Source of the DNA: Azospirillum sp. TSH64 | GTDB taxonomy: Bacteria; Pseudomonadota; Alphaproteobacteria; Azospirillales; Azospirillaceae | Assembly (NCBI RefSeq): GCF_003116035.1 | Contig: NZ_LGQW01000015.1 | Coordinates: forward strand, 2,825,805-2,889,804 | Direction of reading: 5' to 3' | DNA length: 64,000 nt | Shown here: one piece after another, positions 18,194-27,150 of the stretch | How the letters are laid out: every line of letters starts with the position of its first letter | Position numbering within the stretch: position 1 is the first letter of the stretch | Program-made: the position numbers and the translations under genes | Notes under the pieces: generated by a model | What the model was told of the DNA's origin: nothing | What the model saw: the letters and a program-made list of their open reading frames with translations, nothing else | Databases searched by the model: none

Positions 18194-19727
18194 TGGAGCC
18201 ACCGGCACCCGCTCCGGCGTCCAGCCCGGCGCCGGCAACCTGCGCCCGCATCAGCTTGGCCGGCACGCCGAAGGCCTCGCCCAGCCAATGCGCGGTCGCC
18301 GCCGCATCCACAGTGGCCTCCGCCTCCGGCCCCAGCGCCTTGACGCTGTCCAGCCAGCGCAGCGTCGCCTGGACGTCGCGCTGCGCCTGCGCCTGGGCGA
18401 GCGGGGAACGGTGCTGCAACTCCACCAGCCGGCCGTCCACGGTGATGTCCGGGATCTCGCCGCGCCGGCGCAGGATCGACACTGCCCGCAGCACCAGCGG
18501 CGTCATCAGCTCGGCCTGCAGGCGGCCATAGGTGGCGCCCAGCAGCCGCGCCATCTCGACCGAGCGTTCCAGCACCTCGGTCGCGGTCATCCGCGCCGAC
18601 TCCACCGGCCCCAGCCGGTCGACCAGCAGCGCATGGCGGATGCGGCCGCGCAGATCGTCCAGCACCAGCTGCGACACGTCGAACCGGCCGGGGTTGGCCA
18701 GCGGCGTCAGGCCGGCGGACCCTACCGCCTTGGGGATGATGGTGCCGGGCACCAGCCGGATGGTGGTGGGGTTCAGCACCCCGTCATCGTCAGCCTGCCA
18801 GATGCCGGTGACGGCGATGGAGGCGTTCTTCAACACCAGTTCCACCACCTTGTTGGCGGTCTTGATGTCGGGCAGCGCCTTCATCACCGGAGAGCGGCCA
18901 TAGGTCTCGCCCGGTGCCTTGAGCCAGCGGAAATTGACGAAGGGGGACTGGGCGAAGCGCCCCTGCGCCAGCCAGGACGGTTCGGCGAGCCCGCTGTCCA
19001 GCACCACGCCCCAGCGATAGGCAGTCCCGTCGGGCAGCACCGCCTCGACCAGCGGGAAGCGGCTGTCGGGCTCCCCCGCCGCCTGCTTCCGCACCTCATC
19101 CGGCAGGTCCGCACCGGGGAAGCGCTGGAGGATCTGGGCCAGCGTCGCCTCGCTGCGGCGGAACGTGGCGTCCAACCGGCCGTCCGGCCCCTCCTCCAGA
19201 ACCGCCTCGGCCAGCGGGACGGCGGTGAAGCGCAGGCTGGACGGGGCGCCGGGGGCGGCCTCCTCCATCAAAAGGCTGGCGGTGCCGACGGCGACGAGGT
19301 CGAGGAAGGACTGATGGATCTCCACCGCGAAGTTGGAGCGGTCGAAATGGGCCTGGACGATGCCGGCGGCACGGTCGAGCAGCGGAGCGACCCGGTCGCG
19401 CTCCGCCCCGGTCAGGGTGGGACCGGGCTGGAAGCCGAACCAGCGCGACCAGGGCGGCGTCAGTTCCGACAGCAGGCTGGCGGCCAGCTGCTCGACCGCG
19501 TCGGGGGCGGTGCCGTCGAACAGCCGGTCGACCCGGCGTTCGCCCGGCGTGCCGCCGCCGCGGAAGGGCCGGCCGTTGGGCAGCGCATGGTCGTAACACT
19601 CCTGCCAATGGCTTTCCCACACGCTGCGCCGTTCGCGGGCGACGCGGTAGCGGTCAAGCAGGGCTTCCGGTTGCGACAGGTCACCCTTCCGCCGGGCGGA
19701 CGGTTTCATGGCTGCGGATGCGGGCAT
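18186..19727 (-). CDS. Phage portal / head-to-tail connector protein (T7 gp8-like)
   Basis: A 513-residue connector of the podoviral head-tail family. Typical segments are RYRVARERRSVWESHWQECY near residue 25, GTAPDAVEQLAASLLSELTP near 70, WFGFQP, FNFRW-like FVNFRWLKAPGETYGRSPVM and LPDIKTANKVVELVLKN near 280. In phage it forms the twelve-subunit ring through which DNA enters the head. The length is close to T7-like portals, with no frameshift or internal stop. ATG 19727 is chosen because GGAGGAG lies eight bases upstream. No terminase gene, the usual partner, is nearby. Confidence 0.85.
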   Translation of the reverse strand: MPASAAMKPSARRKGDLSQPEALLDRYRVARERRSVWESHWQECYDHALPNGRPFRGGGTPGERRVDRLFDGTAPDAVEQLAASLLSELTPPWSRWFGFQPGPTLTGAERDRVAPLLDRAAGIVQAHFDRSNFAVEIHQSFLDLVAVGTASLLMEEAAPGAPSSLRFTAVPLAEAVLEEGPDGRLDATFRRSEATLAQILQRFPGADLPDEVRKQAAGEPDSRFPLVEAVLPDGTAYRWGVVLDSGLAEPSWLAQGRFAQSPFVNFRWLKAPGETYGRSPVMKALPDIKTANKVVELVLKNASIAVTGIWQADDDGVLNPTTIRLVPGTIIPKAVGSAGLTPLANPGRFDVSQLVLDDLRGRIRHALLVDRLGPVESARMTATEVLERSVEMARLLGATYGRLQAELMTPLVLRAVSILRRRGEIPDITVDGRLVELQHRSPLAQAQAQRDVQATLRWLDSVKALGPEAEATVDAAATAHWLGEAFGVPAKLMRAQVAGAGLDAGAGAGGSNG

Positions 19728-20104
19728 GCGCGATCTCCTCCAGTCAGGTGGCGGTGCAGTTGCCAGGGAGTCAGCACCCGGCGGGCGCGCAGGCCGATCA
19801 GGCGCTTGACCGCCTCGACGCAGGTGAAGGGCCCCCAGGGGGCGGGGCCGGCTGGGCGGCGCAGCGGGGCGGCGTCGACCGTCAGCCCCTGGGCGCGGTA
19901 CCAGCCCGGCAGGTCGAAGTCGGCGGACAGGTCCAGCACCGCGATGTCGGTGAAACCGGCCAGCGGATCGACCGCCACCCAGCGCCGACCGTCGGTCAGC
20001 AGGGCCAAGCAGTGGCGGAAGCCCGGCTTCAGCAACCGCAGCCACCACAAGGGCGCTTCGCCGCGATAGACGATCCAGGCGGCGGTCCAGGGGGCGGCGC
20101 TCAT
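19706..20104 (-). CDS. Hypothetical protein of the phage-like operon
   Basis: I do not recognise a named family. The 132-residue protein begins with PWTAAWIVYRGEAPLWWLRL and has FRHCLALLTDGRRWVAVDPL near residue 28 and FTCVEAVKRLIGL near residue 93. The conserved-looking His-Cys, Asp and Cys positions could suggest a cysteine-peptidase-like fold, but that is speculation. Its ATG overlaps the stop of the preceding gene (ATGA), and its 3' end overlaps the portal start by 22 bases, so it is translated with the head genes. Confidence 0.65.
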   Translation of the reverse strand: MSAAPWTAAWIVYRGEAPLWWLRLLKPGFRHCLALLTDGRRWVAVDPLAGFTDIAVLDLSADFDLPGWYRAQGLTVDAAPLRRPAGPAPWGPFTCVEAVKRLIGLRARRVLTPWQLHRHLTGGDRACPHPQP

Positions 20105-20505
20105 CGCGCGATGCCTTTGTTGCGCAGCGCCGGGGCGATCACGGTGAACGCCTCCTGCCACAGCGAATGGGCCCGCTGTTCGCGGAAGCGGTCCGGTTCC
20201 GGCGCGCTCTGGCGGCGGCCGTAATGGACCAGCACATGCAGGTGGTCGCGCATCAGCTTGCGCGCCCGGTACAGGCGGTCGACCACCTGAAGAAGGTCCT
20301 GCGGCTCGCAGGGCCGCGCGACCTGCCCACAGCCGGCGACAACCCGCGCCCCGGCTGCCTTGGCCTCATGCGCCTGCACCGCCCAGAACCACGCCTCCTC
20401 CGCATCGGCAAAGGGTTGGCCCTCGACGCTGTAGGGCTCCGGCTTCAGCGGAACGGTCCGGGAAAGGCTGGTTGCAGGCAAAGCGGTGGCGGCCGGACGC
20501 AGCAT
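20101..20505 (-). CDS. Hypothetical protein, first gene of the phage-like operon
   Basis: A 134-residue protein that I cannot assign. It contains AEEAWFWAVQAHEAKAAGAR, then CEPQDLLQVVDRLYRARKLM followed by RDHLHVLVHYGRRQSAP, and is basic and helical near its C-terminus. AAGGAGA lies seven bases before ATG 20505, the best start in a frame that is open to 20610. It overlaps the next gene by four bases. Position upstream of the portal suggests a role in the phage module or its control; a DNA-binding role is possible but unproven. Confidence 0.6.
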   Translation of the reverse strand: MLRPAATALPATSLSRTVPLKPEPYSVEGQPFADAEEAWFWAVQAHEAKAAGARVVAGCGQVARPCEPQDLLQVVDRLYRARKLMRDHLHVLVHYGRRQSAPEPDRFREQRAHSLWQEAFTVIAPALRNKGIAR

Positions 20506-20667
20506 GCTGGTCTCCTTGCGGCTTCGGATTTTTTGGGAAGAGAGACACCGGACCTGCTTCGCGGCCGCGCCTTCTGTTTGCGTTATGTTCCCGCCACTGC
20601 CCGCGGTCAATGGTTTTATGAAAAAGTTCCTAGGGACGCTGTCGCCGCTTTATGAGATTATCGTCCC

Positions 20668-21300
20668 ATGCTGAAACATACGGACATCTGGCGGGCCATC
20701 GACCGCCTCGCGGCACAGCACGGGCTCTCCGCCTCCGGGCTGGCACGGCGCGCCGGACTGGACCCGACCACCTTCAACAAGAGCAAGCGCACCACCAACG
20801 ACGGCAAGCTGCGCTGGCCGTCGACGGAAAGCATCTCCAAGGTGCTGGACGCCACCGGCGCCTCCCTGTCGGAGTTCGTGTCGCTGGTCGGCGACGGCGC
20901 CGGCACCACCCCGCTCCAACGGGTTCCGGTGATCGGCTATGCCCAGGCCGGGTCGGCCGGCTATTTCGACGATGCCGGCTTCCCGGCCGGCAGCGGCTGG
21001 GACGAACTGCTGTTTCCGAGCCTGGGCGACCCGCATGCCTATGCGCTGGAGATTTCCGGCGACAGCATGGAGCCGGTCTATCGCGACGGCGACACCATCA
21101 TCGTCTCGCCTGCCGCGCAGATCCGCCGCAACGACCGCGTCGTCGTCCGCACCAAGGGCGGCGAGGTGATGGCCAAGCAGTTGATGCGCGAGACGGCGAC
21201 CAAGATCGAACTGCTGTCGATCAACCGGGCCCACCCCGACCGCAGCATCCCGCTGTCGGACGTTGCCTGGATGGCGCGGATCATCTGGGCGAGCCAGTGA
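20668..21300 (+). CDS. S24-family (C1/LexA-like) repressor-protease
   Basis: A 210-residue regulator. The N-terminal helix-turn-helix (about residues 20-55, GLSASGLARRAGLDPTTFNK) is of the Cro/C1 type. The C-terminal S24 peptidase domain has the catalytic serine in ISGDSMEPVY near residue 133 and the lysine in VMAKQLM near residue 169. LexA-like proteins of this form self-cleave at an Ala-Gly pair when RecA filaments form; AGSAG near residue 95 is a candidate site. It is divergent from the phage-like operon with 162 bases between the start codons, the usual place for a prophage repressor, although chromosomal S24 regulators of this size are also common. Confidence 0.88.
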   Translation: MLKHTDIWRAIDRLAAQHGLSASGLARRAGLDPTTFNKSKRTTNDGKLRWPSTESISKVLDATGASLSEFVSLVGDGAGTTPLQRVPVIGYAQAGSAGYFDDAGFPAGSGWDELLFPSLGDPHAYALEISGDSMEPVYRDGDTIIVSPAAQIRRNDRVVVRTKGGEVMAKQLMRETATKIELLSINRAHPDRSIPLSDVAWMARIIWASQ

Positions 21301-21386
21301 GGGGGGCAAACACCTCCCCACCCGGCGCGCGATCCTAGGAAAATTTGCCTTTACCGCATATCCCGACAGGCGCTATCGTCCATTCC

Positions 21387-21692
21387 ATGGACCGTGCCGC
21401 CCGCCTGGACAGCCTTCACCGCACCCATGACGCCAAGCCGCCGAAGCAGGAGCTTCGCTCCGCACTGCTCGGCGGTCCAGGCCGCGCCAACGCCCTCAAA
21501 CGCGCGGCAACGCTCCGTCTGCACAGCACGCTCGCGGCGGAAGCACGCCTCGCCACGGCCCGGCGCCGCGGCGCGTTGACCGCCGCGACCTGCCGGACCG
21601 ACGCGTGGCTGGCCCGGCTGGCCGCCACGCTGGCCCACCACCGCCGGGCGGCGGTGGCGCTGCTCGATCAGCGGAAAGCGTATTCCCAGTAA
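21387..21692 (+). CDS. Hypothetical small basic protein
   Basis: A 101-residue Ala/Arg-rich helical frame beginning MDRAARLDSLHRTHDAKPP. I recognise no family. The start lacks a clear ribosome-binding site, and the 3' end overlaps the convergent aminotransferase by 25 bases. The strongest argument is that it fills a gap in otherwise dense DNA. The overlapping minus-strand frames look like shadows. It may be non-coding. Confidence 0.35.
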   Translation: MDRAARLDSLHRTHDAKPPKQELRSALLGGPGRANALKRAATLRLHSTLAAEARLATARRRGALTAATCRTDAWLARLAATLAHHRRAAVALLDQRKAYSQ

Positions 21693-22516
21693 AGCGCCCG
21701 CGCCCGCTGGAACAGCGGTCCCGCCGCAAGGCTGCGGTCCTCCACCTTGATCACCGGCACGCATTTGGCGTGGTTGCCGGTGGAAAAGACCTCGTCGGCT
21801 TCCAACACGTCCTGCGGGGTCAGGGTGCATTCCTCCACCGTCACGCCATCATTGCGCAGCAGGGCGATGATGCGCTGGCGGGTGATGCCGTTCAGGAAGC
21901 AGCCGTTCGGCACCGGCGTGCGCACCACCCCGTCCTTGGCGATGAAGAGGTTGGACGTGGCAAACTCGGCCACATTGCCGATGGCGTCCAGCATGATGGC
22001 GTTCTGGAAGCCACGCTTGCGCGCCTCGGTCAGCGCCAGCCCGGCGTTCGGATAAAGACAGGCAGCCTTGGCCTCGGTCGGGGCCATGGTCGGGATCGGC
22101 CGGCGGCGGGTGGAGATGCAGGCGGCGAAGCCCGTCGGCTGCGGCAGCGGGTCCTCGTAGATCGACAGGACGAAGCGCGTGCTCTCCGGCGCCGGGGCGA
22201 CGAAGCCGTCGTCGGCGTAAAACATCGGGCGGATGTACAGTTCGGCTTCCTTGGGAAAACGGCGGATGCCGTCCCAGCACAGCTCTTCGATCTCACCGGC
22301 GGTGACCATCGGCTCCAGCCCCATCACCTGGGCGGACCGGATGGCGCGGGCGCAGTGCAGGTCGAGGTCGGGGGCCACGCCCTGGAAGGCACGCGCGCCG
22401 TCGAAGACCGTCGAAGAGAGCCACAGCGTGTGGGACAGCGGTCCGACGATGGGCGGATTGCCCTCCACCCACTCGCCCTGGATCCAGCTCCACGCCTGGC
22501 CTGCCATGCCGCCCAT
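21668..22516 (-). CDS. Class IV aminotransferase (branched-chain type)
   Basis: A 282-residue fold-type IV PLP enzyme. Marks are STVFDGARAFQG near residue 35, ELYIRPMFYADDG near 90, the PLP lysine in TEAKAACLYPNAGLALTEAR near 147, GNVAEFATSNLFI near 180 and NGITRQRII near 210. The likely reaction is reversible transamination of Leu, Ile or Val with 2-oxoglutarate, but related class IV enzymes include D-amino-acid transaminases and aminodeoxychorismate lyase, so the substrate is inferred. ATG 22516 has AAGGA eight to nine bases upstream. It is a single gene. Confidence 0.88.
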   Translation of the reverse strand: MGGMAGQAWSWIQGEWVEGNPPIVGPLSHTLWLSSTVFDGARAFQGVAPDLDLHCARAIRSAQVMGLEPMVTAGEIEELCWDGIRRFPKEAELYIRPMFYADDGFVAPAPESTRFVLSIYEDPLPQPTGFAACISTRRRPIPTMAPTEAKAACLYPNAGLALTEARKRGFQNAIMLDAIGNVAEFATSNLFIAKDGVVRTPVPNGCFLNGITRQRIIALLRNDGVTVEECTLTPQDVLEADEVFSTGNHAKCVPVIKVEDRSLAAGPLFQRARALYWEYAFR

Positions 22517-22748
22517 GATTTCGGTCCTTCCCTAGAAAGAAAATGTGTCCCTACGCGGGGCGACGCCGGCCGGCACCGCCCATTCGTGGTTCGTGGTCGT
22601 TGGTGATCTCCCGAAGAGCATACCCCCTCGCCGCCATCGGTCAACCGGTGCGCACGCAATCGTCCCGTGCGATGGAGCGGATTGCGGCTTCGGCCGTTGA
22701 TAGGGAAGAGCGAGCAACCGCAATCCACCGACAGAGGGAAACCGCCTC

Positions 22749-22958
22749 ATGCCGATCGCCGATCCCGGCCTCAGCGCCGCCCCGCAGACCTTCTCCTCTG
22801 GCCCTTTCCCCGGCCCGCACGAGGATATTCCCGGCGTCGATCTGCCGGGCACCGACAACCCCGACCTGCCCAACCCCGGCGGCCCCGGCACCACCGACAG
22901 CCCGGCTCCCGGCAACGACCTGCCGCCGTCGCGCCCGACCGACCCGGACTTCGTCTAG
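22749..22958 (+). CDS. Small Pro/Gly/Asp-rich hypothetical protein
   Basis: A 69-residue, apparently disordered acidic protein rich in P, G, D and N (PGVDLPGTDNPDLPNPGGPG), with no hydrophobic segment or signal peptide. ATG 22749 follows GAGGGAAA with good spacing, and the gene ends just before a strong bidirectional terminator. Both support real expression. The function is unknown. Confidence 0.55.
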   Translation: MPIADPGLSAAPQTFSSGPFPGPHEDIPGVDLPGTDNPDLPNPGGPGTTDSPAPGNDLPPSRPTDPDFV

Positions 22959-22972
22959 AAGCCCCAAAATGA

Positions 22973-23000
22973 AAAAGGCGCCCCCGAGGGGGCGCCTTTT
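22973..23000. terminator. Bidirectional terminator between the small gene and sdhB
   Basis: AAAAGGCGCCCCC (22973-22985) and GGGGGCGCCTTTT (22988-23000) form a near-continuous palindrome with T-tracts on both strands. It lies 25 bases beyond the sdhB stop codon on the minus strand and 14 bases after the small plus-strand gene. Confidence 0.88.
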
Positions 23001-23025
23001 CCGTGTCGCGAACGCTTGTCCGCGA

Positions 23026-23802
23026 TCAGCGGCGCGCAACCATCAGCTTCTTGATCTCGGCGATGGCCTTGGCGGGGTTCAGACCCTTCGGGCACGCCTT
23101 GGTGCAGTTCATGATGGTATGGCAGCGGTAGAGACGGAACGGATCCTCGAGGTTGTCGAGGCGCTCGCCCGTCATCTCGTCGCGGCTGTCGGCGATCCAG
23201 CGATAGGCCTGGAGCAGGATCGACGGGCCGAGGTAACGGTCGCCGTTCCACCAGTAGCTGGGGCACGAGGTCGAGCAGCAGAAGCACAGGATGCACTCGT
23301 AGAGGCCGTCCAGCTTGGCGCGGTCCTCCGGCGACTGCAGCCGCTCGCGGCTCGGGGCCGGCGACTGCGATTGCAGCCACGGCTTGATCGAGGCGAGCTG
23401 GGCATAGATGTGCTTCAGGTCGGGGACCAGATCCTTCACCACCGGCATGTGCGGCAGCGGGTAGATCTTGACGTCGCCCGGAACCTCGTCGATCGCCTTC
23501 AGGCAGGCCAGCGTGTTCGTGCCGTCGATGTTCATCGCGCACGACCCGCAGATGCCCTCGCGGCAGGAGCGCCGGAAGGTCAGCGTGCTGTCGACCTGAT
23601 TCTTGATGTAGATGATCGCGTCGAGGATCATCGGCCCGAACTTGTCGAGGTCGACCACATAGGAGTCGACGCGCGGGTTCTGTCCGTCGTCCGGGTTCCA
23701 GCGGTAGATCTTGAAGGTCTTGGCCCGCTTGGCGCCGCTCGCGACGTTCACGGTCTTGCCGACGCCGACCTTGGAGTTGGCTGGCAGGTTGAATTCAACC
23801 AT
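23026..23802 (-). CDS. sdhB: Succinate dehydrogenase iron-sulfur subunit
   Basis: A 258-residue complex II subunit. The N-terminal [2Fe-2S] domain has [15 protein letters not shown] near residue 80 plus the later TLAC; the C-terminal ferredoxin-like domain has [16 protein letters not shown] near 170 and [17 protein letters not shown] near 228, supplying the [4Fe-4S] and [3Fe-4S] clusters. It passes electrons from the SdhA flavin to ubiquinone at SdhCD. It is the last gene of sdhCDAB, 26 bases after sdhA, followed by a strong terminator. Confidence 0.98.
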   Translation of the reverse strand: MVEFNLPANSKVGVGKTVNVASGAKRAKTFKIYRWNPDDGQNPRVDSYVVDLDKFGPMILDAIIYIKNQVDSTLTFRRSCREGICGSCAMNIDGTNTLACLKAIDEVPGDVKIYPLPHMPVVKDLVPDLKHIYAQLASIKPWLQSQSPAPSRERLQSPEDRAKLDGLYECILCFCCSTSCPSYWWNGDRYLGPSILLQAYRWIADSRDEMTGERLDNLEDPFRLYRCHTIMNCTKACPKGLNPAKAIAEIKKLMVARR

Positions 23803-23828
23803 GGCTGATTTCCTTTATCCGGCGGGCC

Positions 23829-25613
23829 TTAGTACACACGGGCCTTGGGCGGGAAGACCTCGACCTCATCGGTCAGCGTGTACATATGGACCGGGCGGTA
23901 ATCGATCTTCGTCTCGCCATTGTCCGCGACCCAGATGACGGTGTGCTTCATCCAGCCTTCATCGTCGCGGTTCGGATAGTCCTCACGGGCATGGGCGCCG
24001 CGGCTCTCCGGACGGTTCTGGGCGGAATGCAGGGTGGCGACCGCCTGGCCCAGCAAATTGTCCAGCTCCAGCGCCTCGACCAGATCGGAGTTCCAGACCA
24101 GCGAGCGGTCGGAGATGGCGATCTCGCCCTTCTTGGCATAGACCGCGTCGATCTTCTTGACGCCCTCGTCCAGGACCTCACCGGTGCGGAAGACGGCGCA
24201 GTTGTTCTGCATCGTCCGCTGCATGTCCAGCCGCAGGTCGGCCGACTTGATCGAGCCCTTGGCGTTGCGGATGCGGTCGAACCGCTCCAGCGCCTTGTCG
24301 CAAGCGTCCGGCTTGACCGACGGGGCCTTGCCCGGCTGGACGATCTCGGCGGCGCGGATGGCGGCCGCACGGCCGAACACCACCAGATCGAGCAGCGAGT
24401 TGGAGCCCAGGCGGTTCGCGCCATGGACCGACACGCAGGCCGCCTCGCCAATCGCCATAAGGCCCGGCACCACCTGATCCGGGTTCGAAGCGGTCGGCGA
24501 CAGCACCTCGCAGTGAACGTTGGTCGGGATGCCGCCCATGTTGTAGTGGACGGTCGGCAGAACCGGGATCGGCTCCTTCGTGACGTCCACGCCGGCGAAG
24601 ATCTTGGCCGTCTCGGCGATGCCGGGCAGGCGCTGGTGGATGATTTCCGGCGGCAGGTGCTCCAGGTGCAGGTGGATGTGGTCCTTGTGCTCACCCACAC
24701 CGCGGCCTTCGCGGATCTCGATGGTCATCGAGCGGGACACGACGTCGCGCGACGCCAGATCCTTGGCCGACGGGGCATAACGCTCCATGAAGCGCTCGCC
24801 GTTGGAGTTGGTCAGGTATCCGCCCTCGCCGCGCACGCCCTCGGTGATGAGGCAGCCGGAGCCGTAGATGCCGGTCGGGTGGAACTGCACGAACTCCATG
24901 TCCTGCAGCGGCAGGCCGGCGCGCAGGACCATGCCGCCGCCGTCGCCGGTGCAGGTGTGGGCCGACGTCGCCGAGAAGTAGGCGCGGCCGTAGCCGCCGG
25001 TCGCCAGCACCACCAGCTGGCCGCGGAAGCGGTGCAGCGTGCCGTCGTCCAGGTTCCAGGCCAAGACACCCTTGCAGACGCCGTCCTCCATGATGAGGTC
25101 GAGCGCGAAGTATTCGACGAAGAACTCCGCCTCATGCTTCAGCGACTGCTGGTAGAGGGTGTGCAGGATGGCGTGGCCGGTGCGGTCGGCGGCGGCGCAG
25201 GTGCGGTAGGCCTGGGTCTTGCCGTACTGCGCGGTCATGCCGCCAAAGGCGCGCTGGTAGATCTTGCCTTCCGGCGTGCGCGAGAAGGGCACGCCGTAGT
25301 GCTCCAGCTCGATGATCGCCGGGATGGCCTCGCGGCACATGTACTCGATGGCGTCCTGGTCGCCCAGCCAGTCCGACCCCTTCACGGTGTCGTACATGTG
25401 GTAGCGCCAGTCGTCCTCGCCCATGTTGCCGAGAGCGGCCGAGATGCCGCCCTGCGCCGCCACGGTATGGGAGCGAGTCGGGAACACCTTGGTGATGCAG
25501 GCGGTCTTCAGGCCCTTTTCGGCCATGCCGAAGGTGGCGCGCAGACCGGCGCCGCCGGCGCCGACGACGACGACGTCATAGGTATGGTCGATGATGTTGT
25601 AGGCGGTCGCCAT
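23829..25613 (-). CDS. sdhA: Succinate dehydrogenase flavoprotein subunit
   Basis: A 594-residue catalytic subunit of complex II. The FAD-binding motif [15 protein letters not shown] is near residue 14, and the covalent-FAD histidine is in [17 protein letters not shown] near 45. [13 protein letters not shown] and [18 protein letters not shown] segments follow, then [20 protein letters not shown] near 400, and it ends in [20 protein letters not shown]. It oxidises succinate to fumarate on the cytoplasmic face of the inner membrane. The frame is open further upstream, but ATG 25613 ([10 protein letters not shown]) is the family start and lies five bases after the sdhD stop. Confidence 0.98.
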   Translation of the reverse strand: MATAYNIIDHTYDVVVVGAGGAGLRATFGMAEKGLKTACITKVFPTRSHTVAAQGGISAALGNMGEDDWRYHMYDTVKGSDWLGDQDAIEYMCREAIPAIIELEHYGVPFSRTPEGKIYQRAFGGMTAQYGKTQAYRTCAAADRTGHAILHTLYQQSLKHEAEFFVEYFALDLIMEDGVCKGVLAWNLDDGTLHRFRGQLVVLATGGYGRAYFSATSAHTCTGDGGGMVLRAGLPLQDMEFVQFHPTGIYGSGCLITEGVRGEGGYLTNSNGERFMERYAPSAKDLASRDVVSRSMTIEIREGRGVGEHKDHIHLHLEHLPPEIIHQRLPGIAETAKIFAGVDVTKEPIPVLPTVHYNMGGIPTNVHCEVLSPTASNPDQVVPGLMAIGEAACVSVHGANRLGSNSLLDLVVFGRAAAIRAAEIVQPGKAPSVKPDACDKALERFDRIRNAKGSIKSADLRLDMQRTMQNNCAVFRTGEVLDEGVKKIDAVYAKKGEIAISDRSLVWNSDLVEALELDNLLGQAVATLHSAQNRPESRGAHAREDYPNRDDEGWMKHTVIWVADNGETKIDYRPVHMYTLTDEVEVFPPKARVY

Positions 25614-25618
25614 GGTCG

Positions 25619-26014
25619 TCAGGCTCCGATGAAGATCTTCACGACGGCCAGCACGCAGGCGGCCGCCAGGGCGAAGGACAGGAACTTGACGCCGATGATC
25701 AGCGCCATCTTCTGCCATTCGGCATGCACGTAGTCCTCGATGACCACCTGGAGCCCGGACTGGGCGTGGTGGAAGGTGACCACGGCGGTGAGGATCATCA
25801 TCACGGCCGAAAAGGGCGACTTCATCCAGGCAATGAAGGCGGCGTGATCGGCACCCAGATGACGGATGACGCCGAAAACGAACCAGACGGTCAGCGGGAC
25901 CAGGGCGATCGCGGTCAGACGCTGCGACCACCAATGTTCGGTGCCATGCTTGGCGGAACCCAGACCGCGTGCGACCTGCAACGGCGAGCGGAGGGTCTTG
26001 CTATTGGACGCCAT
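25619..26014 (-). CDS. sdhD: Succinate dehydrogenase membrane anchor subunit
   Basis: A 131-residue protein with three membrane helices. Family features are [20 protein letters not shown] near the N-terminus and the haem-proximal histidine in [18 protein letters not shown] near residue 85. With SdhC it holds haem b and the ubiquinone site. GAGGAG precedes ATG 26014. It is co-directional and nearly contiguous with sdhC upstream (11 bases) and sdhA downstream. Confidence 0.95.
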   Translation of the reverse strand: MASNSKTLRSPLQVARGLGSAKHGTEHWWSQRLTAIALVPLTVWFVFGVIRHLGADHAAFIAWMKSPFSAVMMILTAVVTFHHAQSGLQVVIEDYVHAEWQKMALIIGVKFLSFALAAACVLAVVKIFIGA

Positions 26015-26025
26015 GTCTTATCTCC

Positions 26026-26415
26026 TCACCACACGGCCAGGCCGACGATCCAGGTCAGCACGGTCAGCACTGCCGTCGCGCCGAGGACGACCTTGTTGTT
26101 GCGGTCGGCGTCGGTCAGCTCGAACGACTTGCCGGCGTCCCAGACCAGGTGGCGGATGCCGTTGCACAGGTGGTAGTAGAGCGCCGCCGACCAGCCGAAC
26201 ATCAGCAGCAGGCCGAAGAAGGAGCCGATGAAGCCCTGCGCGCGCGCAAACGCTTCCGGACCGGCAGCGGCGGCAACCAGCCACCAGACCAGCAGGAGCG
26301 TGCCCACAGCCAGCCCGACGCCCGTGATGCGGTGCGTGATGGACATGACTGCGGTCAACGGGAGTTTGTAGACTTGAAGGTGCGGGGAGAGCGGCCGACC
26401 GCTGCCGTTTGCCAT
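26026..26415 (-). CDS. sdhC: Succinate dehydrogenase cytochrome b556 subunit
   Basis: A 129-residue three-helix membrane protein. RPLSPHLQVYKLPLTAVMSI followed by THRITGVGL, and YYHLCNGIRHLVWDAG near residue 85, are the two signature segments; the latter holds the haem b ligand. ATG 26415 is preferred over the more upstream in-frame ATG because GAGGACG precedes it and it matches the family start. First gene of sdhCDAB; the promoter should lie in the 26416-26690 gap, where I see no confident -35/-10 pair. Confidence 0.95.
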   Translation of the reverse strand: MANGSGRPLSPHLQVYKLPLTAVMSITHRITGVGLAVGTLLLVWWLVAAAAGPEAFARAQGFIGSFFGLLLMFGWSAALYYHLCNGIRHLVWDAGKSFELTDADRNNKVVLGATAVLTVLTWIVGLAVW

Positions 26416-26691
26416 TGCGTCGTCCTCTGTTCGCGGCCGGACGCGGCGCAACATGACGATTGCCGCGGCGGCTGGGTGGTGCGTGCCCTTTTGAGACGGC
26501 TGTCCCGTCCTATTGGTTGGCGCAATGAATTACGCTCACGCAGCATCCGAGTCAACGGCGGGGGGTGGCCGAAAGTGCTGGTGTGACGATTTTGGCGCAG
26601 CGCGGGAAGTGGCTGAAAAGAAACGGCCTTCCGGTCCTGTGGTAATACCAGCCAATGAGGACAGTCCGGGACCGCCGCGCTTGCGCTGGCG

Positions 26692-26955
26692 CTACTTGTC
26701 GAAGCGCCGCACGTTCTCGACCATCATCGAGTACATCTGCGTAATCAGTTCCGCCGGACGCAGACGACCGAACGGAATGTTGTCCTTCGCCCATTCGACC
26801 AGCCCCGGCGGCGGCTTCACCGGCGCCACCTCGTACCCCGCCTTCTTCAGGGCGGCGGTCACCGCCTTCGCCTGCTTGGCATAATCCTCGTTGAAGAAGG
26901 ACTTGTCGGCATCCTTGATCGCCTTGGCGATGATGTCCTCGATGGGGGCGGGCAT
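26692..26955 (-). CDS. Hypothetical protein upstream of the sdh operon
   Basis: An 87-residue soluble protein (MPAPIEDIIAKAIKDADKSF onwards, ending ELITQMYSMMVENVRRFDK). I do not know its function. Composition and codon use look like real coding sequence, and the C-terminal GLVEWAKDNIPFGRLRPAEL suggests a compact helical fold. The start is uncertain: ATG 26955 lacks a strong ribosome-binding site, and the frame stays open to an ATG at 27066. It is on the same strand as sdhCDAB, 277 bases upstream. Confidence 0.6.
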   Translation of the reverse strand: MPAPIEDIIAKAIKDADKSFFNEDYAKQAKAVTAALKKAGYEVAPVKPPPGLVEWAKDNIPFGRLRPAELITQMYSMMVENVRRFDK

Positions 26956-27150
26956 GCCGATGCTGGAACCGGATCTGGTTGGCGGACGTGGCGACACCCT
27001 GTCACAGCGCGGAGCCGTCCGCAATTCCGGGGGGAGGCGGACGGCATCGGCGAAGCCCTCGAACATACAGGGAACATGGATGCCCGGCGGCTGGATTTCA
27101 ACACGCCCGGCCTAAAGCCCCTCGTCATCGAAAGTATCGTCGGCTGTCCC

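Larger units (their letters stand above)
17064..20505 (-). mobile_element. Podovirus-like prophage head-module remnant
   Basis: Five tightly packed minus-strand genes run in the order unknown (20505), unknown (20104), portal (19727), Bbp19-like (18193), scaffold-like (17861). The first four overlap by 4, 22 and 8 bases, as in phage morphogenesis operons. In T7-like phages the scaffold is followed by the major capsid and tail-tubular genes; here the next gene is a cellular EAL protein. No terminase, capsid, tail, integrase or lysis gene is visible. All five frames are intact. A divergent S24 repressor begins 163 bp upstream. Confidence 0.75.

Noticed and set aside
17064..21300. Gene transfer agent cluster
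   Set aside because: Known alphaproteobacterial GTAs use HK97-type portal, protease and capsid genes in a fixed order; here the portal is podovirus-like and the capsid and tail genes are missing.
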